Positions 45,653 through 57,005 of a DNA stretch of 64,000 nucleotides are shown one piece after another. The notes below the pieces were generated by a model. The model was not told where the DNA came from and did not search any database. It was given only the letters and a program-made list of their open reading frames with translations. The stretch is taken from positions 469,301 to 533,300 of the forward strand of contig NZ_FPAU01000002.1 of assembly GCF_900116535.1 (NCBI RefSeq). Reading direction: 5' to 3'. This DNA is from Kosakonia arachidis. GTDB lineage: Bacteria; Pseudomonadota; Gammaproteobacteria; Enterobacterales; Enterobacteriaceae. A program made the translations under genes and the position numbers. Numbering within the stretch: position 1 is the stretch's first letter; every line of letters begins with the position of its first letter.

Positions 45653-46429
45653 ATGTCAGTACCGTTGATTCTGACCATCCTGGCAGGCGCTGCAACCTTT
45701 ATCGGTGCGATTCTTGGCGTATTAGGCCAGAAACCATCAAACCGCGTACTGGCGTTCTCACTCGGCTTTGCTGCCGGAATCATGTTATTGATCTCGTTAA
45801 TGGAGATGTTGCCCGCTGCGCTGGCGACAGAAAATATGTCACCGATGCTTGGTTATGGCATGTTTGTCGTGGGCCTGCTGGGGTATTTCGCACTGGATCA
45901 CATGTTACCCCATGCGCATCCACGGGATTTAATGCAGGGTACGCAGCAAACATTTCCGCGCGGTCTGCGCCGTACCGCTATTTTGCTGACACTGGGTATC
46001 AGCCTCCACAACTTCCCGGAAGGAATCGCTACCTATATTACCGCCAGTAACGACCTGGAATTAGGCCTCGGTATCGCCCTTGCGGTCGCGTTGCACAATA
46101 TTCCTGAAGGACTTGCGGTTGCCGGGCCGGTTTACGCAGCAACAGGTTCAAAACGCAGCGCGGTATTCTGGGCGGGGATTTCAGGGCTTGCGGAGATCCT
46201 CGGCGGCGTCCTGGCGTGGTTGATCCTCGGCAGTCTGATCTCTCCAGTGGTGATGGCCGCCGTTATGGCAACCGTCGCAGGAATTATGGTGGCATTGTCG
46301 GTGGATGAACTCATGCCGCTGGCGAGAGAGATCGATCCCAACAACAACCCCAGCTACGGCGTACTGTGCGGTATGTCGGTGATGGGCTTAAGCCTGGTGG
46401 CACTGCAGGCGATGGGATTTAGCGGCTGA
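45653..46429 (+). CDS. zupT: ZIP-family divalent metal importer ZupT
   Basis: 258 aa inner-membrane ZIP transporter for Zn2+, Fe2+, Mn2+ and Co2+. ATG at 45653 ([20 protein letters not shown]) after AAAGGAGC; eight hydrophobic helices. The metal-site helices IV and V read [13 protein letters not shown] and [15 protein letters not shown], with the paired His/Glu residues. Preceded by a strong Fur-like box, which would couple it to iron limitation. Confidence 0.96.
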   Translation: MSVPLILTILAGAATFIGAILGVLGQKPSNRVLAFSLGFAAGIMLLISLMEMLPAALATENMSPMLGYGMFVVGLLGYFALDHMLPHAHPRDLMQGTQQTFPRGLRRTAILLTLGISLHNFPEGIATYITASNDLELGLGIALAVALHNIPEGLAVAGPVYAATGSKRSAVFWAGISGLAEILGGVLAWLILGSLISPVVMAAVMATVAGIMVALSVDELMPLAREIDPNNNPSYGVLCGMSVMGLSLVALQAMGFSG

Positions 46430-46455
46430 GGATCAGGACGCTCTTGCTGAGGACT

Positions 46456-46494
46456 GCCGCGTCTTATTCGCCCTGCCCGACGCGGCGAATTTTC
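46456..46494 (+). terminator. Possible zupT terminator
   Basis: GCCGCGTC (46456-46463) and GACGCGGC (46479-46486), then GAATTTTC. The 15-base loop and the short U run make it weak; it overlaps the 3' end of the convergent small gene. Confidence 0.4.
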
Positions 46495-46637
46495 TTCAGC
46501 TCTTCGAGCACTCGTTGATAAGCTTTATAGATCGCTTCGCGATCGTGGCGGCAGGCTTTGCAATTACGTTTAAGTACGTGGACATAGCCGAAAACGACGA
46601 TGACGATCGCCAGAAGCCAGTACCATGAGATAAACAT
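46464..46637 (-). CDS. Small single-helix membrane protein (57 aa)
   Basis: Starts at the ATG at 46637 with a very good GGGAGG ribosome binding site six bases upstream. The sequence MFISWYWLLAIVIVVFGYVH forms one membrane helix, followed by VLKRNCKACRHDREAIYKAY and a basic cytoplasmic tail ending VGQGE. The CKAC pair just after the helix could bind metal, form a disulfide or be acylated. I do not know a name for it. It lies convergent to zupT and upstream of ribB on the same strand, separated by 233 bases. Confidence 0.7.
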   Translation of the reverse strand: MFISWYWLLAIVIVVFGYVHVLKRNCKACRHDREAIYKAYQRVLEELKKIRRVGQGE

Positions 46638-46825
46638 ATTGCCTCCCTTATTTCCCGCAAACGTTGGTTAACAAACCAATGACAAAATAGCATTATCTTA
46701 ATGAATTATAAGGTTTTAAAACCGTTCTTCATGTCCTGGAACAGGTACCACTTTATAAGTAGCAACGTGAAATTTCAATGCGTGAATATTATAAATGCGA
46801 CAAACATTGACGCAGGACAGGCAAA

Positions 46826-46856
46826 AAAAATCCGCAGCTTTCGGCCGCGGATTTTT
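46826..46856 (-). terminator. ribB terminator
   Basis: Ten-base stem AAAAATCCGC (46826-46835) and GCGGATTTTT (46847-46856) 14 bases after the ribB stop on the minus strand, with more T residues after it on that strand. Confidence 0.88.
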
Positions 46857-46870
46857 ATCACTAACGCAAG

Positions 46871-47524
46871 TTAGCTGGCTTTGCGCTCATGCTCCAGGCG
46901 GTAGAGCACCAGATCTTCAATGGTCACAACCGCCATATTGTGTTGCTTAGCAAATTTGATGCACTCCGGCGCGCGCGCCATTGAACCATCATCATTGGTT
47001 AATTCACACAGTACGCCCGCCGGTTTAAAACCAGCCAGCGTCACTAAATCGATCGTTGCTTCAGTATGGCCGCCGCGGGTCAATACGCCGCCTGACTGTG
47101 CACGCAGCGGGAAAACGTGGCCTGGACGGTTCAGATCGGAAGGTTTCGCGCCATCGGCAATCGCCGCGCGAACGGTGGTAAGACGGTCAGCCGCCGAAAC
47201 ACCGGTTGTTACGCCATGCGCTGCTTCGATAGTAACGGTAAAACCGGTGCCGTAGGCACTGGTGTTGTTCTCGACCATCATAGGCAGATCAAGCTGTTTA
47301 CGGCGTTCGTCGGTCAGGCACAGGCAAACAATGCCGCTGCCGTGACGAATAGTCAGCGCCATCTGCTCAACGGTCATGGTTTCTGCGGCGAAAATCATAT
47401 CGCCTTCATTTTCACGATCCTCGTCGTCGAGCACCATCACACCACGGCCTTCGCGTAGCGCGGCGAGAGCATGTTCAATACGTTCGAAAGGCGTGCCAAA
47501 AGAAGAAAGCAGCGTCTGATTCAT
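46871..47524 (-). CDS. ribB: 3,4-dihydroxy-2-butanone 4-phosphate synthase
   Basis: Converts ribulose 5-phosphate to the four-carbon precursor of riboflavin. With the start at 47524 ([20 protein letters not shown]) it is 217 aa, as in E. coli. The acidic metal and substrate loop [16 protein letters not shown] and the [15 protein letters not shown] and [10 protein letters not shown] segments are intact. Preceded by a 250-base leader holding an FMN riboswitch. Confidence 0.98.
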   Translation of the reverse strand: MNQTLLSSFGTPFERIEHALAALREGRGVMVLDDEDRENEGDMIFAAETMTVEQMALTIRHGSGIVCLCLTDERRKQLDLPMMVENNTSAYGTGFTVTIEAAHGVTTGVSAADRLTTVRAAIADGAKPSDLNRPGHVFPLRAQSGGVLTRGGHTEATIDLVTLAGFKPAGVLCELTNDDGSMARAPECIKFAKQHNMAVVTIEDLVLYRLEHERKAS

Positions 47525-47635
47525 GGTAAAAGACCTCAATAAAGTTATGGTTACCAGAATCAGGGCAGTCTTAGGAGTGTCGCAATGCGGCAAAAAAATA
47601 ACGCGAGCGGGCAGCATCGCCCGGCAGATTCGTTA

Positions 47636-47775
47636 CTCTCTCCCATCCGGACTTTAACCGTCGGCCCCGGAATTACACCGGATCTGCTGACCTTCAAACG
47701 TTAGCCTGAAGCGCTCGCGGGCTTTCAGCATCAGCTGATTTACCGCCGGTGGGGAATTTCGCCCCGCCCTGAGAA
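47636..47775 (-). ncRNA. FMN riboswitch (RFN element) in the ribB leader
   Basis: Read on the minus strand the conserved RFN pieces appear in order: CAGGGCGGGGCGAAATTCCC, then CACCGGCGGTAAATCAGC, AAGCCCGCGAGCGC, GGTCAGCAGATCCGGTG, AATTCCGGGGCCGACGGT and AAAGTCCGGATGGGAGAGAG. The aptamer ends about 112 bases before the ribB start, leaving room for an expression platform. FMN binding should switch off ribB. Confidence 0.96.
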
Positions 47776-47902
47776 TAAGCGAGATAACTATAACGCTATT
47801 GATAATCTTCGGCAATGCATGACCTTCAAACAATTCTGGTTTATCACCCGGAGTTATCACACTACAATGAATTATTGAGCCTATCCGAGCAGGGAACATA
47901 AA

Positions 47903-48199
47903 ATGATTGACCCAAAGAAAATTGAACAAATTGCGCGTCAGGTTCACGAATCCATGCCCAAGGGGATCCGTGAGTTCGGGGAAGATGTGGAAAAAAAAAT
48001 TCGTCAGACGTTACAGGCACAATTAACCCGCCTGGATCTGGTAAGCCGCGAAGAGTTTGACGTGCAAACGCAGGTATTGCTGCGCACCCGCGAGAAACTG
48101 GCGCTGCTGGAGCAACGCCTGAGTGAACTCGAAAACCAGGGTAAAAGTGCAGAAGTAAAACCCGCTCCGGCCATTCCACCGGTAGACGATCAAGTATAA
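47903..48199 (+). CDS. ubiK: Ubiquinone biosynthesis accessory factor UbiK
   Basis: 98 aa (formerly YqiC). It forms a trimeric coiled coil that binds UbiJ and lipids and supports the aerobic ubiquinone-synthesis complex. [20 protein letters not shown] and the following [20 protein letters not shown] are typical; heptads [14 protein letters not shown] form the C-terminal coiled coil. It is divergent from ribB, with its promoter near the riboswitch 5' end. Confidence 0.96.
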   Translation: MIDPKKIEQIARQVHESMPKGIREFGEDVEKKIRQTLQAQLTRLDLVSREEFDVQTQVLLRTREKLALLEQRLSELENQGKSAEVKPAPAIPPVDDQV

Positions 48200-48231
48200 T
48201 TGCTTTTACGCTGGCTAGCGCGAGCGCTTTG

Positions 48232-48256
48232 CGGGCCTGCTCATTACGCAGGCCCG
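48232..48256. terminator. Hairpin between ubiK and hldE
   Basis: CGGGCCTGC (48232-48240) and GCAGGCCCG (48248-48256), seven-base loop. GC-rich but without a U run on either side; probably a weak or Rho-assisted terminator for the convergent genes. Confidence 0.45.
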
Positions 48257-48265
48257 ATAACAGAT

Positions 48266-49696
48266 TTAATCGCCCTGCTTCTGGATCTTTTTGATGATAT
48301 TGGTGGTTGAACAACCATCTTCAAAGTTGAGCACCAGCACTTCTCCGCCGTTAGCCCAGACTTCTTTGCTACCCGCAATATCTTCCGCTTTGTAGTCACC
48401 GCCTTTTACCAGCAGATCCGGCAGGATCCCGGCAATCAAACGCTGCGGCGTATCTTCTTCAAACGACACGACCCAATCTACCGCTTCCAACGCGCTCAGC
48501 ACGATCATGCGCTGCTCCAGCGGGTTGACCGGACGGGTTTCGCCTTTCAATCGTTTGGTGGAAGCGTCACTATTAACCGCAACAATCAGGCGATCGCCGA
48601 GCTTGCGCGCATTCGCCAGATAAGAGACATGCCCGGCGTGGAGAATGTCGAAGACACCGTTAGTCATCACCACCTTTTCACCGCGCTTACGCGCCGCAGC
48701 GACTGCCACTTTCAGATCGTCTTCACTCATCACGCCGAAGCCGGTTTCTGCCCGGCCGCGTACGGCATTTTCCAGCTCGATAGGTGATACCGTTGAGGTA
48801 CCGAGTTTACCAACCACTACGCCTGCGGCTGCGTTCGCAAAATAGCAGGCTTCTTCCAGCGAATTACCCGCCGCCAGTGTTGCCGCCAGCACACCAATCA
48901 CCGTATCGCCGGCACCAGTCACGTCATACACTTCCTGCGCCTGGGTCGGCATGTGCAACGGCGCTTTGCCCGGTTGCAGCAGCGTCATACCTTGCTCGGA
49001 GCGGGTCACCAGCAACGCAGAAAGGTCGTAATCGGCAATCACTTTCATGCCACGTTCAACGATCTCGTCTTCGTTTTTGCATTTTCCGGCCACCGCTTCA
49101 AATTCCGACAAATTTGGGGTCAGCAGCGTAGCGCCGCGATAGCGCTCAAAATCAGTGCCTTTCGGATCGATCAGCACCGGTATGCCCGCTTTACGCGCCA
49201 GCGCAATCATCTGCTGAACGCTGGCCAGTGCGCCTTTGGCGTAATCAGAGAGCACAAGCGCGCCAATGCTACTGAGCGCCTGGCTGATACGCTCATGCAT
49301 CGGCAGTGGATCGATGCCTTCAAACCCTTCCTCAAAGTCCAGGCGGATCAATTGCTGATTGCGCGACAAGACGCGCAGTTTGGTAATGGTAGGATGTGTG
49401 GGGACAGAAACGAAGTCGCATTTTACATTGACATCCGCCAGCGCCTTGCTCAGTGCGCGCGCCGCGTCATCAATACCTGTCAGGCCCACCAGACGCGCGG
49501 TTGCGCCCAGCGAAGCAATGTTCATCGCCACGTTCGCCGCGCCGCCCGGGCGCTCTTCAATCGTATCGACTTTCACCACCGGTACCGGGGCTTCCGGAGA
49601 GATGCGGCTGGTTGGCCCGTACCAGTAACGGTCCAGCATCACATCGCCAACCACCATTACACCCGCCTGGTTAAACTCTGGTAGCGTCACTTTCAT
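48266..49696 (-). CDS. hldE: Bifunctional heptose kinase/adenylyltransferase HldE
   Basis: 476 aa. The N-terminal PfkB-type kinase (residues 1-318) phosphorylates D-glycero-D-manno-heptose 7-phosphate; signatures [18 protein letters not shown] and [20 protein letters not shown]. The C-terminal nucleotidyltransferase (from about 343; [20 protein letters not shown]) makes ADP-heptose for the LPS inner core. The start at 49696 ([18 protein letters not shown]) has CAGGAGACAGGA upstream. Operon ygiF-glnE-hldE. Confidence 0.97.
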   Translation of the reverse strand: MKVTLPEFNQAGVMVVGDVMLDRYWYGPTSRISPEAPVPVVKVDTIEERPGGAANVAMNIASLGATARLVGLTGIDDAARALSKALADVNVKCDFVSVPTHPTITKLRVLSRNQQLIRLDFEEGFEGIDPLPMHERISQALSSIGALVLSDYAKGALASVQQMIALARKAGIPVLIDPKGTDFERYRGATLLTPNLSEFEAVAGKCKNEDEIVERGMKVIADYDLSALLVTRSEQGMTLLQPGKAPLHMPTQAQEVYDVTGAGDTVIGVLAATLAAGNSLEEACYFANAAAGVVVGKLGTSTVSPIELENAVRGRAETGFGVMSEDDLKVAVAAARKRGEKVVMTNGVFDILHAGHVSYLANARKLGDRLIVAVNSDASTKRLKGETRPVNPLEQRMIVLSALEAVDWVVSFEEDTPQRLIAGILPDLLVKGGDYKAEDIAGSKEVWANGGEVLVLNFEDGCSTTNIIKKIQKQGD

Positions 49697-49742
49697 TCCT
49701 GTCTCCTGAGAGATACAAAATTTGCGCGCGATAATATCACAC

Positions 49743-52592
49743 TTACGCCGGGGCGCACGGTTCCACCAGCCACTTGTCCCAACTGGTTTTGATAAGCTGC
49801 CGTTCGGCGACAAAACACGACGACGCCACATGCCCCGGCAACTCCTGTAATGCCAGGTGGTGCAACTCATCGCGCAGCGTGGTGTAAGCCTGCGCCAACG
49901 CCAGCGCTTCCTGTTCATTCATGATATTGTTCTGTGCCAGTCCTTCCAGAATGCGCACGTTATCAGACCAGCGCGTCAGCTTCGGTTTGTCATGCGCATA
50001 GCGCAGCACCAGATACTGAGCGATAAATTCAATGTCGGTGATGCCGCCTTCATCGGCTTTCAGATCGAAGCGATCTTTATGCTTGTTACCAAGATGGGCG
50101 CGCATCTTCTCGCGCATCTCGCGTACCTCGGTTTGCAATGTTGCGCCATCACGCCGGCTCATCAGAATATCGCGACGAATAGCATCAAACTCCACGGCCA
50201 GTTGCGGATCGCCATACACCACGCGCGCACGCGCCAGCGCCTGGTGTTCCCACGTCCAGGCTTCATTTTTCTGGTAATCCGCGAAGGATTCAGTGGTGGT
50301 CACTAACATTCCTGCTGCGCCGGACGGGCGCAGGCGCGCATCCACTTCATAGAGAATGCCGGACGAAGTACGCGTGCTGAACAGGTGCATAATGCGCTGG
50401 GCCAGGCGCAGATAAAACTGACGGCCATCGATCTCCCGCTCGCCGTCGGTCATCACATCCATCGGGCAATCATGTAAAAAGACCAGGTCGAGATCGGAGC
50501 TGTACCCCAGTTCCCAGCCGCCCAACTTACCGTAACCGACCACGGCAAACCCGCGCCCTTCGCGATCGCGCAGATGCATTGGCTGGCCATAACGCGCCAC
50601 CATTTGGCCCCATGCCTGCTGCACTACCGCATCGATAATCGCCTCCGCAAGCCACGTCAGGTGATCGCTTACTTTCATTACCGGTAGCGTACCGGCGATA
50701 TCCGCCGCAGCGACGCGCAGCAATTGCGCCTGTTTAAACTGCCGCAGCGCTTCCAGTTGTTGCTCTTCATCATCCTCCGGCACGCGGAGCAGATATTGCC
50801 GCAGTTCATCGCGGTAGGCATTCATTGCCGTCGGCTGGTAAAGCGTAGTGGGATCGAGCAACTCATCGAGCAGGATGGGGTAACGCGCCAGCTGGCTGGC
50901 CACCATCGGCGATGCCGCACAAAGGGAAATAAGATGCTTCAGCGCACCAGGGAATTCGCTCAGCAGCTCAAGATAAGTGGTACGCGTAATAATGCCTGTC
51001 AGCAGCGGCGTCAAGCGCGACAACGGCACGGGCGCGTCGTCGCGCGAGCAGACATCGCTCAGCAAATGCGGCATCAGATGATCCAGCACCTGGCGCCCGC
51101 GCGGGCCGATGGTGCGCTTATCCATCTCTTTACGGAAATCAGCAATCAGCGCCACTACGCGACGGCGATCGTCATCGGAAAGATGAGCCAGCACTGGCGT
51201 GGTGTCATCTTCCTGTAGCGCATCCTGCCACAGTTCGCGCCAGTTTTCGGAAAGCACATCTTCCGGCGAGTCGCTCTCGTCGTCGCCAATCAACTCATTG
51301 AAGACGCGGCGTACAGCGGCCATATGTATTTCCAGCGTGCAGCTAAGATCATCCCAGCTTGCCACGGCCATTCCCCAGGCCAGACGGGCGCGGTTAAGAT
51401 CGTCGCCCGGCAAGGTCTGCGTCTGTTCGTCATTAATGCTTTGCAGCAGGTTTTCCAGACGCCGCAACCAAAGGTAAGCCGCCCGCAACCTGTCAGCTTC
51501 GCCTTCAGGTAACAGATGTAACTGATCAATGGCTTCCAGCGTGGGTAACAGCGAACGTGATTGCAGCATCGGTTCACGGCCGCCGCGAATCAACTGAAAA
51601 ACCTGCACGATAAATTCGATTTCACGAATGCCGCCCGCGCCCAGCTTAATGTTGTCTTTCAGGCCACGGCGGCGTACTTCGCGGGCAATCATGCCTTTCA
51701 TATTACGCAGTGACTGGATCACGCTGAAATCGATATAGCGGCGGAAAACAAAGGGACGCAGCATGGCACGCAGCTCACGCGCGTGTTCACCGTCGTTATC
51801 GCCCATAATGCGCGCTTTCACCATCGCATAGCGCTCCCAGTCGCGCCCTTGCTCCTGGTAATAATCCTCCAGCGCGGCAAAGCTGAGCACCAGCGGACCG
51901 CTATCGCCGAAGGGCCGTAAACGCATATCGACGCGGTAGACAAAACCATCCTGCGTTGGCTGGTCAAGCACCTTGATCAGCCGTTGCCCCAGACGGGTGA
52001 AGAACTGCGCATTATCCAGCTCGCGTCGGCCACCACGGGTTGCACCGTTTTCCGGCCAGGCAAAGATCAGATCGATATCGGAAGAGAAATTGAGTTCGCC
52101 GCCACCCAGTTTGCCCATGCCTAAAATCAGCATCGGCTGCGCCACGCCCTGCGGGTTACAGGGCGTTCCCCATTCTCGGCAACAGGCGTCGTACAGCCAA
52201 TCCCGCGCGGCGACGATCAGCGTTTCCGCCAGCACGCTTAGTTGCTGCAGGACATCTTCTTCTGCCACCAGCCGCAATGCCTGCACCCAGGCAATACGCA
52301 CCATCACCCGACGGCGGAACTGACGCAGAACGCGCATCAGCGCCGCTTCATCCGTGACATCCCGCAGCGCCGCATTGAGCCAATGCGCGTAATGCTGCCA
52401 CTCCGTTGCCTGCGGCGGCGCGCTTTCCAGCTCGGCCAGCCATTCAGGATATATGATGATACTGTCCTGAACAAAATCACTAAAAGTGAGTACTGACTGC
52501 GCCTGTTCACTGAGTGGCTGCGCGGTTAGCGCCTCCGGCAGACGGGAAAGCACAGTGTGCCAGTGCTGCGATAACGGCGAGGCATGCGGCAT
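49743..52592 (-). CDS. glnE: Glutamine synthetase adenylyltransferase/adenylyl-removing enzyme
   Basis: 949 aa bifunctional enzyme that adenylylates and deadenylylates glutamine synthetase under PII control. Two nucleotidyltransferase domains are visible: the removing domain ([20 protein letters not shown] near residue 160) and the adenylylating domain ([20 protein letters not shown] near residue 690), with a linking regulatory helical domain. Slightly longer than E. coli GlnE (946 aa). It follows ygiF by 17 bases and precedes hldE by 46. Confidence 0.98.
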   Translation of the reverse strand: MPHASPLSQHWHTVLSRLPEALTAQPLSEQAQSVLTFSDFVQDSIIIYPEWLAELESAPPQATEWQHYAHWLNAALRDVTDEAALMRVLRQFRRRVMVRIAWVQALRLVAEEDVLQQLSVLAETLIVAARDWLYDACCREWGTPCNPQGVAQPMLILGMGKLGGGELNFSSDIDLIFAWPENGATRGGRRELDNAQFFTRLGQRLIKVLDQPTQDGFVYRVDMRLRPFGDSGPLVLSFAALEDYYQEQGRDWERYAMVKARIMGDNDGEHARELRAMLRPFVFRRYIDFSVIQSLRNMKGMIAREVRRRGLKDNIKLGAGGIREIEFIVQVFQLIRGGREPMLQSRSLLPTLEAIDQLHLLPEGEADRLRAAYLWLRRLENLLQSINDEQTQTLPGDDLNRARLAWGMAVASWDDLSCTLEIHMAAVRRVFNELIGDDESDSPEDVLSENWRELWQDALQEDDTTPVLAHLSDDDRRRVVALIADFRKEMDKRTIGPRGRQVLDHLMPHLLSDVCSRDDAPVPLSRLTPLLTGIITRTTYLELLSEFPGALKHLISLCAASPMVASQLARYPILLDELLDPTTLYQPTAMNAYRDELRQYLLRVPEDDEEQQLEALRQFKQAQLLRVAAADIAGTLPVMKVSDHLTWLAEAIIDAVVQQAWGQMVARYGQPMHLRDREGRGFAVVGYGKLGGWELGYSSDLDLVFLHDCPMDVMTDGEREIDGRQFYLRLAQRIMHLFSTRTSSGILYEVDARLRPSGAAGMLVTTTESFADYQKNEAWTWEHQALARARVVYGDPQLAVEFDAIRRDILMSRRDGATLQTEVREMREKMRAHLGNKHKDRFDLKADEGGITDIEFIAQYLVLRYAHDKPKLTRWSDNVRILEGLAQNNIMNEQEALALAQAYTTLRDELHHLALQELPGHVASSCFVAERQLIKTSWDKWLVEPCAPA

Positions 52593-52609
52593 CCGAAGTG
52601 TCCTTTAAG

Positions 52610-53911
52610 TTAGCGTTTTCCGCTGTGCAGCCAGAACGGCTCCTGCATAATTGCGGTATTACGAAAGTGCTCAATCTCGATTCTCTGACGCGTTTCAATC
52701 GCGTGGTACAGCCCCTGCCAGTTCTCAAGCCATTCGTTTGCCAGAGCGGGATCGTAATGGCCCGCCAGCAACAATGCACTGTCGATGTCACGCGCCAGGC
52801 GCGGCAACTGATCGCGATAACTGTCACCCAGCGGTTGCGCGAAAGCTTTTTTCAGCTCTGCCGCGATGCGCGAAAGATGTCCGTCGGCGAAGCGTTTAAA
52901 TGAATCGGCAAATTTTGCCTGCGCTTTTTCATCAAGGAAAGCGCGCCAGCCCTGCGTCACCAGCCACTCGGTCAACAGCAGTTTTGCCATTGCCGAAGAC
53001 GCATTCCACACCGCAGTGGCGGCAGAAACCGCCGAAGTCAGCGTGGCTTCCACCTGTGTCAGTAAATCACGTAAGTGAGCGCTCGCTTTACGCGGCACGA
53101 TACCGCCAAAAAGCGTCAGCGTATGGCGGATTAAGGCAATCGCACGCAGTACATCCTGCTTCGCCGCGTTATTGCCGCGCACCCACAGTTCTTCATGGTA
53201 TTGCCACTGGGAAAGCGCCTGTTCCAGCGCAGCAGCAAAAGCTTGCTCAACGCTGGCCTTCGGGGCAGTTTGCAGAATGGCCATTGGACGGCGCTCGCGT
53301 AGGGTATTGCCCTGTGCCAGGTGATAACCGCGAGCAGCTTTGCTCAGGCTTCCCTGACGCAAAACGGAGAGCGTGACTAATTGGCGTGCCAGTTTAAGAA
53401 TATCTGCAGGATCACCACTCAGCAGCTCCAGCTCCAGTTCGCAAATCGGCTCGGCGTAATCGCCGGCTTTCACTTCGCCGAGATCAAGGCCAATCTCAAT
53501 TCGGCTCTCACCGACATTGACCAGCCATTTTTCACGGTAAAAATCGGTACTGAATAGCGGACGCGTACGTGCCTGTAAATCAGCAGGCAGCTCGCCATCC
53601 GGCCACACTTCGGCAGGAAAGTGCGACAGATCCAGTTCCGGGCTGGCAAGCGGTATATTGTATTCAGGACGCTGATGTAAACCGCCAATCACCCGTCCGG
53701 CAATTTTCATCGTCATCTCATACTGGCCATCAAAACCCCGGATGCGCAGCCCCATATCATGTCTACGCAGCCAATTGTCCGGCGTCTCATAGTAAATATT
53801 CAGTAACTGGCTGGCGGCGATATGTTCTTCGGTCAGCGTATGCAGATGGTGACGAAGCGTTTCCACGCTGTCGGCATTAACGATAAACTTTAATTCGATT
53901 TCCTGAGCCAT
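52610..53911 (-). CDS. ygiF: Inorganic triphosphatase YgiF (CYTH-CHAD)
   Basis: 433 aa, as in E. coli. The N-terminal CYTH tunnel domain (residues 1-200) begins MAQEIELKFIVN with the ExExK signature and includes QRPEYNIPLASP and EPICELELELLSGD; it hydrolyses tripolyphosphate. The C-terminal CHAD helical domain (about 220-430), with repeated His residues, is thought to bind polyphosphate. First gene of the ygiF-glnE-hldE operon, divergent from ygiM. Confidence 0.96.
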   Translation of the reverse strand: MAQEIELKFIVNADSVETLRHHLHTLTEEHIAASQLLNIYYETPDNWLRRHDMGLRIRGFDGQYEMTMKIAGRVIGGLHQRPEYNIPLASPELDLSHFPAEVWPDGELPADLQARTRPLFSTDFYREKWLVNVGESRIEIGLDLGEVKAGDYAEPICELELELLSGDPADILKLARQLVTLSVLRQGSLSKAARGYHLAQGNTLRERRPMAILQTAPKASVEQAFAAALEQALSQWQYHEELWVRGNNAAKQDVLRAIALIRHTLTLFGGIVPRKASAHLRDLLTQVEATLTSAVSAATAVWNASSAMAKLLLTEWLVTQGWRAFLDEKAQAKFADSFKRFADGHLSRIAAELKKAFAQPLGDSYRDQLPRLARDIDSALLLAGHYDPALANEWLENWQGLYHAIETRQRIEIEHFRNTAIMQEPFWLHSGKR

Positions 53912-54150
53912 GGCCTTGCACTTATGGTTATGTCACATCAGTGAAAATTTCGGCGAACTAACGCCCCTGATGTTTGTCAGTAGATAGTATTGTGTGCCAA
54001 ATTGCCATGCAATGCGCAATTTGCTGGGTGCAAAAGTTCGTATAAGCGCGCAGTTTGACCTGGAAGATTCCGATTGATGCCACCTGCCGGGTGTCGTCAG
54101 ACTGATGTCACTGTTTCCCATTCACATTTAACGAAAATAATGACTGCCTG

Positions 54151-54765
54151 ATGCCAAAATTACGCCTGATTGGATTGACCCTGATTGCACTGAGTGCGTC
54201 CGTTGGGATCCACGCTGAAGAAAAACGGTATGTGTCCGACGAACTGAATACTTGGGTACGTAGTGGCCCTGGCGATAATTATCGCCTTGTCGGTACGGTA
54301 AATGCTGGCGAGGAAGTGGCTCTGCTGCAACAAAACAACGATTACGGCCAGGTTCGCGACAGCACCGGACGGACTGTCTGGATCCCACTGAAAGAGTTGA
54401 GCGCAGAGCCGAGCCTACGAACTCGCGTGCCGGAGCTGGAGAACCAGGTTAAAACGTTGACCGATAAACTGAACAATATCGATAACACCTGGAACCAGCG
54501 CACGGCTGAAATGCAGCAAAAAGTGGCACAGAGCGACGGGGTGATAACCGGCCTGAAGGACGAAAACCAGAAGCTGAAAAACGAGTTAATTGTCGCGCAG
54601 AAGAAAGTGAGCGCGGCGAATCTGCAGCTGGACGATAAGCAGCGCACCATCATTATGCAATGGTTTATGTATGGCGGCGGTGTGCTGGGCGCGGGTCTGC
54701 TCCTCGGCCTGCTGTTGCCGCATATGATCCCAAGCCGCAAGCGCAAAGATCGCTGGATGAGTTAA
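54151..54765 (+). CDS. ygiM: SH3-domain membrane protein YgiM (TIGR04211)
   Basis: 204 aa. A signal peptide ([19 protein letters not shown]) is followed by a bacterial SH3 domain (about residues 25-90; [20 protein letters not shown]), a coiled coil (about 95-165; [31 protein letters not shown]) and one C-terminal membrane helix ([18 protein letters not shown]) with a basic end. The periplasmic SH3b domain suggests binding to peptidoglycan or a protein partner; function is unknown. In operon with cca. Confidence 0.94.
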   Translation: MPKLRLIGLTLIALSASVGIHAEEKRYVSDELNTWVRSGPGDNYRLVGTVNAGEEVALLQQNNDYGQVRDSTGRTVWIPLKELSAEPSLRTRVPELENQVKTLTDKLNNIDNTWNQRTAEMQQKVAQSDGVITGLKDENQKLKNELIVAQKKVSAANLQLDDKQRTIIMQWFMYGGGVLGAGLLLGLLLPHMIPSRKRKDRWMS

Positions 54766-54781
54766 GCACATTCGCCATCTT

Positions 54782-54820
54782 CTCTACACTTACGTATTAT
54801 CTGTCGACTTATGTGTAGAG
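54782..54820 (+). repeat. Inverted repeat overlapping the cca ribosome-binding region
   Basis: CTCTACAC (54782-54789) and GTGTAGAG (54813-54820) with a 23-base loop, ending just before the GAGAG of the cca ribosome binding site. Could modulate cca translation; this is inference. Confidence 0.3.
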
Positions 54821-54829
54821 GAGAGTGGT

Positions 54830-56071
54830 GTGAAGAGTTATCTGGTCGGTGGTGCTGTACGTGATTCGTTGTTAGGCCTGCCAGTCAAAGACAGAGACTG
54901 GGTTGTGGTCGGCGCCACGCCGGAAGAGATGCTCAACGCGGGCTACCAGCAGGTAGGTCGCGATTTTCCTGTGTTTCTCCATCCGCAAAGCCGCGAAGAA
55001 TATGCGTTGGCCCGCACTGAGCGTAAATCCGGCTCGGGTTATACCGGTTTTATCGTTCATGCCGCTCCCGATGTCTCCCTTGAACAAGATTTACTGCGCC
55101 GCGACTTAACGGTCAATGCACTGGCACAGGACGAAAAGGGGCACATCATCGATCCGTTCAATGGTCAGCAAGATCTGTGTAACCGCATTTTACGTCACGT
55201 CTCCCCGGCATTTAGCGAAGATCCGCTGCGCGTGCTGCGTGTTGCCCGCTTCGCAGCACGCTATGCTCACCTCAGTTTTCGTATTGCCGACGAAACGATG
55301 TCACTGATGCGCGCTATGACCGATGCTGGGGAACTGGCTTATCTGACCCCGGAACGCGTCTGGAAAGAGACCGAGAATGCGCTGCATACCCGTAATCCTC
55401 AGGTCTATTTCCAGGTGCTGCGCGACTGCGGCGCACTGAAGGTGCTATTCCCGGAGGTCGACGCGCTGTTTGGCGTGCCTGCTCCGGCGAAATGGCATCC
55501 GGAAATCGACACTGGCGTTCACACACTGATGACGCTGACAATGGCCGCGATGCTCAGCCCGGAATTGGACGTGCGTTTCGCCACGTTATGTCACGATCTG
55601 GGAAAAGCGTTGACGCCAAAAGAACTCTGGCCACGCCATCACGGACACGGCCCGGCGGGCGTCAAACTGATCGCAGGGCTGTGCCAGCGTCTGCGCGTAC
55701 CGAACGAGATCCGCGATCTGGCAAAACTGGTGGCGGAGTTTCACGATCTGATCCACACCTTCCCCATTTTGCAGCCCAAAACCATTGTGAAGTTGTTCGA
55801 CTCAATTGATGCATGGCGTAAACCACAGCGCGTAGAACAAATTGCCCTGACCAGCGAAGCCGATGTGCGCGGACGTACCGGTTTTGAAGCTTGCGACTAT
55901 CCGCAAGGACGTTTACTGCGCGAAGCGTGGGAAGTGGCTCGTGCGGTTCCAACCAAAGCGGTGATTGAAGCCGGTTTTAAGGGGGCGGAAGTCCGCGAAG
56001 AGTTGACGCGCCGCCGGATAGCCGCGTTGGCAAAGTGGAAAGCGCATCGTTGCCCCCAGCCCGCAGACTGA
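54830..56071 (+). CDS. cca: Multifunctional CCA tRNA nucleotidyltransferase
   Basis: Adds or repairs the 3' CCA of tRNAs, with an additional HD phosphohydrolase domain. 413 aa; the start is GTG at 54830, giving [20 protein letters not shown] after GGAGAGTG. Class II nucleotidyltransferase motifs GGAVRD and KDRDWVVVG (catalytic Asp pair), RRDLTVNAL, and [16 protein letters not shown] are present. The HD domain has [14 protein letters not shown] and [10 protein letters not shown]. Confidence 0.97.
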   Translation: MKSYLVGGAVRDSLLGLPVKDRDWVVVGATPEEMLNAGYQQVGRDFPVFLHPQSREEYALARTERKSGSGYTGFIVHAAPDVSLEQDLLRRDLTVNALAQDEKGHIIDPFNGQQDLCNRILRHVSPAFSEDPLRVLRVARFAARYAHLSFRIADETMSLMRAMTDAGELAYLTPERVWKETENALHTRNPQVYFQVLRDCGALKVLFPEVDALFGVPAPAKWHPEIDTGVHTLMTLTMAAMLSPELDVRFATLCHDLGKALTPKELWPRHHGHGPAGVKLIAGLCQRLRVPNEIRDLAKLVAEFHDLIHTFPILQPKTIVKLFDSIDAWRKPQRVEQIALTSEADVRGRTGFEACDYPQGRLLREAWEVARAVPTKAVIEAGFKGAEVREELTRRRIAALAKWKAHRCPQPAD

Positions 56072-56082
56072 GGGCGCGAGCC

Positions 56083-56901
56083 TTAGAAGAAGACCAGGTA
56101 CACTACCGCTGCAACAACAAAACGATAAATCGCGAACGGGATAAACGAGATGCGTTTAATCAGTTCCAGGAAGGTTTTGATGGCGATCAGCGCGACAATA
56201 AAAGCGGTGATGAAACCCACGGAAAACATCGGAATATCGCCCGTAGTGAGAAACCCCATGCTCTTGTAGAGATCCAGCGCGGTTGCGCCCAGCATCATGG
56301 GTACAGCCAGCAGGAAAGAGAACTCTGATGCGGCATAACGGCTAACGCCCATCAGCATACCGCCGGAAATAGTCGCACCGGAACGGGAAAAACCCGGCCA
56401 CAACGCCAGACACTGGAAACAACCAATAATGAATGCCTGGCGATAAGTCATATCATCTACGCCCTGCGCCCGCGGCACTTTCGGCTTCAGCACTTCTGCG
56501 GCAATCAGCAGGAAACCGCCGACCACCAGAGCATAAGTCACATTGAGCGTGTTAAACAGCGACTTAATGGTGTCATGAAATACCAGCCCAATCACCACCG
56601 CCGGAATCATACCTAAAATGATATGAATCAGAGAAAGGCGTCCCGTACCGGTGCCTTCATGCGGTTGTACGCCGAAGTGAATACCAATTAAACCAAACAG
56701 GCGTCGCCAGAACATCACGACAACCGCCAGAATCGAGCCCAGTTGAATCACAACCTCGAACGTTTTTGCTGTATCACCTTCAAATCCCAGCAAATGGCCG
56801 ACGATAATCATATGGCCAGTACTGGAAACTGGCAGAAACTCCGTCAATCCTTCAACGACACCCAAAATGGCTGCCACTAGCAGCGAATGTACATCGCTCA
56901 T
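56083..56901 (-). CDS. uppP: Undecaprenyl-diphosphate phosphatase UppP
   Basis: Integral membrane enzyme (BacA) recycling the undecaprenyl carrier of cell-wall synthesis and conferring bacitracin resistance. 272 aa with the start at 56901 ([20 protein letters not shown]), leaving out a 21-codon upstream extension. Catalytic motifs [19 protein letters not shown] and [15 protein letters not shown] are intact. Convergent with cca, 11 bases apart. Confidence 0.97.
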   Translation of the reverse strand: MSDVHSLLVAAILGVVEGLTEFLPVSSTGHMIIVGHLLGFEGDTAKTFEVVIQLGSILAVVVMFWRRLFGLIGIHFGVQPHEGTGTGRLSLIHIILGMIPAVVIGLVFHDTIKSLFNTLNVTYALVVGGFLLIAAEVLKPKVPRAQGVDDMTYRQAFIIGCFQCLALWPGFSRSGATISGGMLMGVSRYAASEFSFLLAVPMMLGATALDLYKSMGFLTTGDIPMFSVGFITAFIVALIAIKTFLELIKRISFIPFAIYRFVVAAVVYLVFF

Positions 56902-57005
56902 CAATAAACCCCTAAAAAAGAAATTGAAAAAGGCCCCTGAGGAGTAGCCGTGAATGGCCATCATCTATGACCTGAATACTAGCGCTTGGTTTAACTATTA
57001 TGAAT

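Noticed and set aside
48232-48256. A Sib/QUAD-type small RNA near hldE as in E. coli
   Set aside because: The ubiK-hldE gap is only 66 bases, contains a single hairpin, and shows no Ibs-like hydrophobic peptide.
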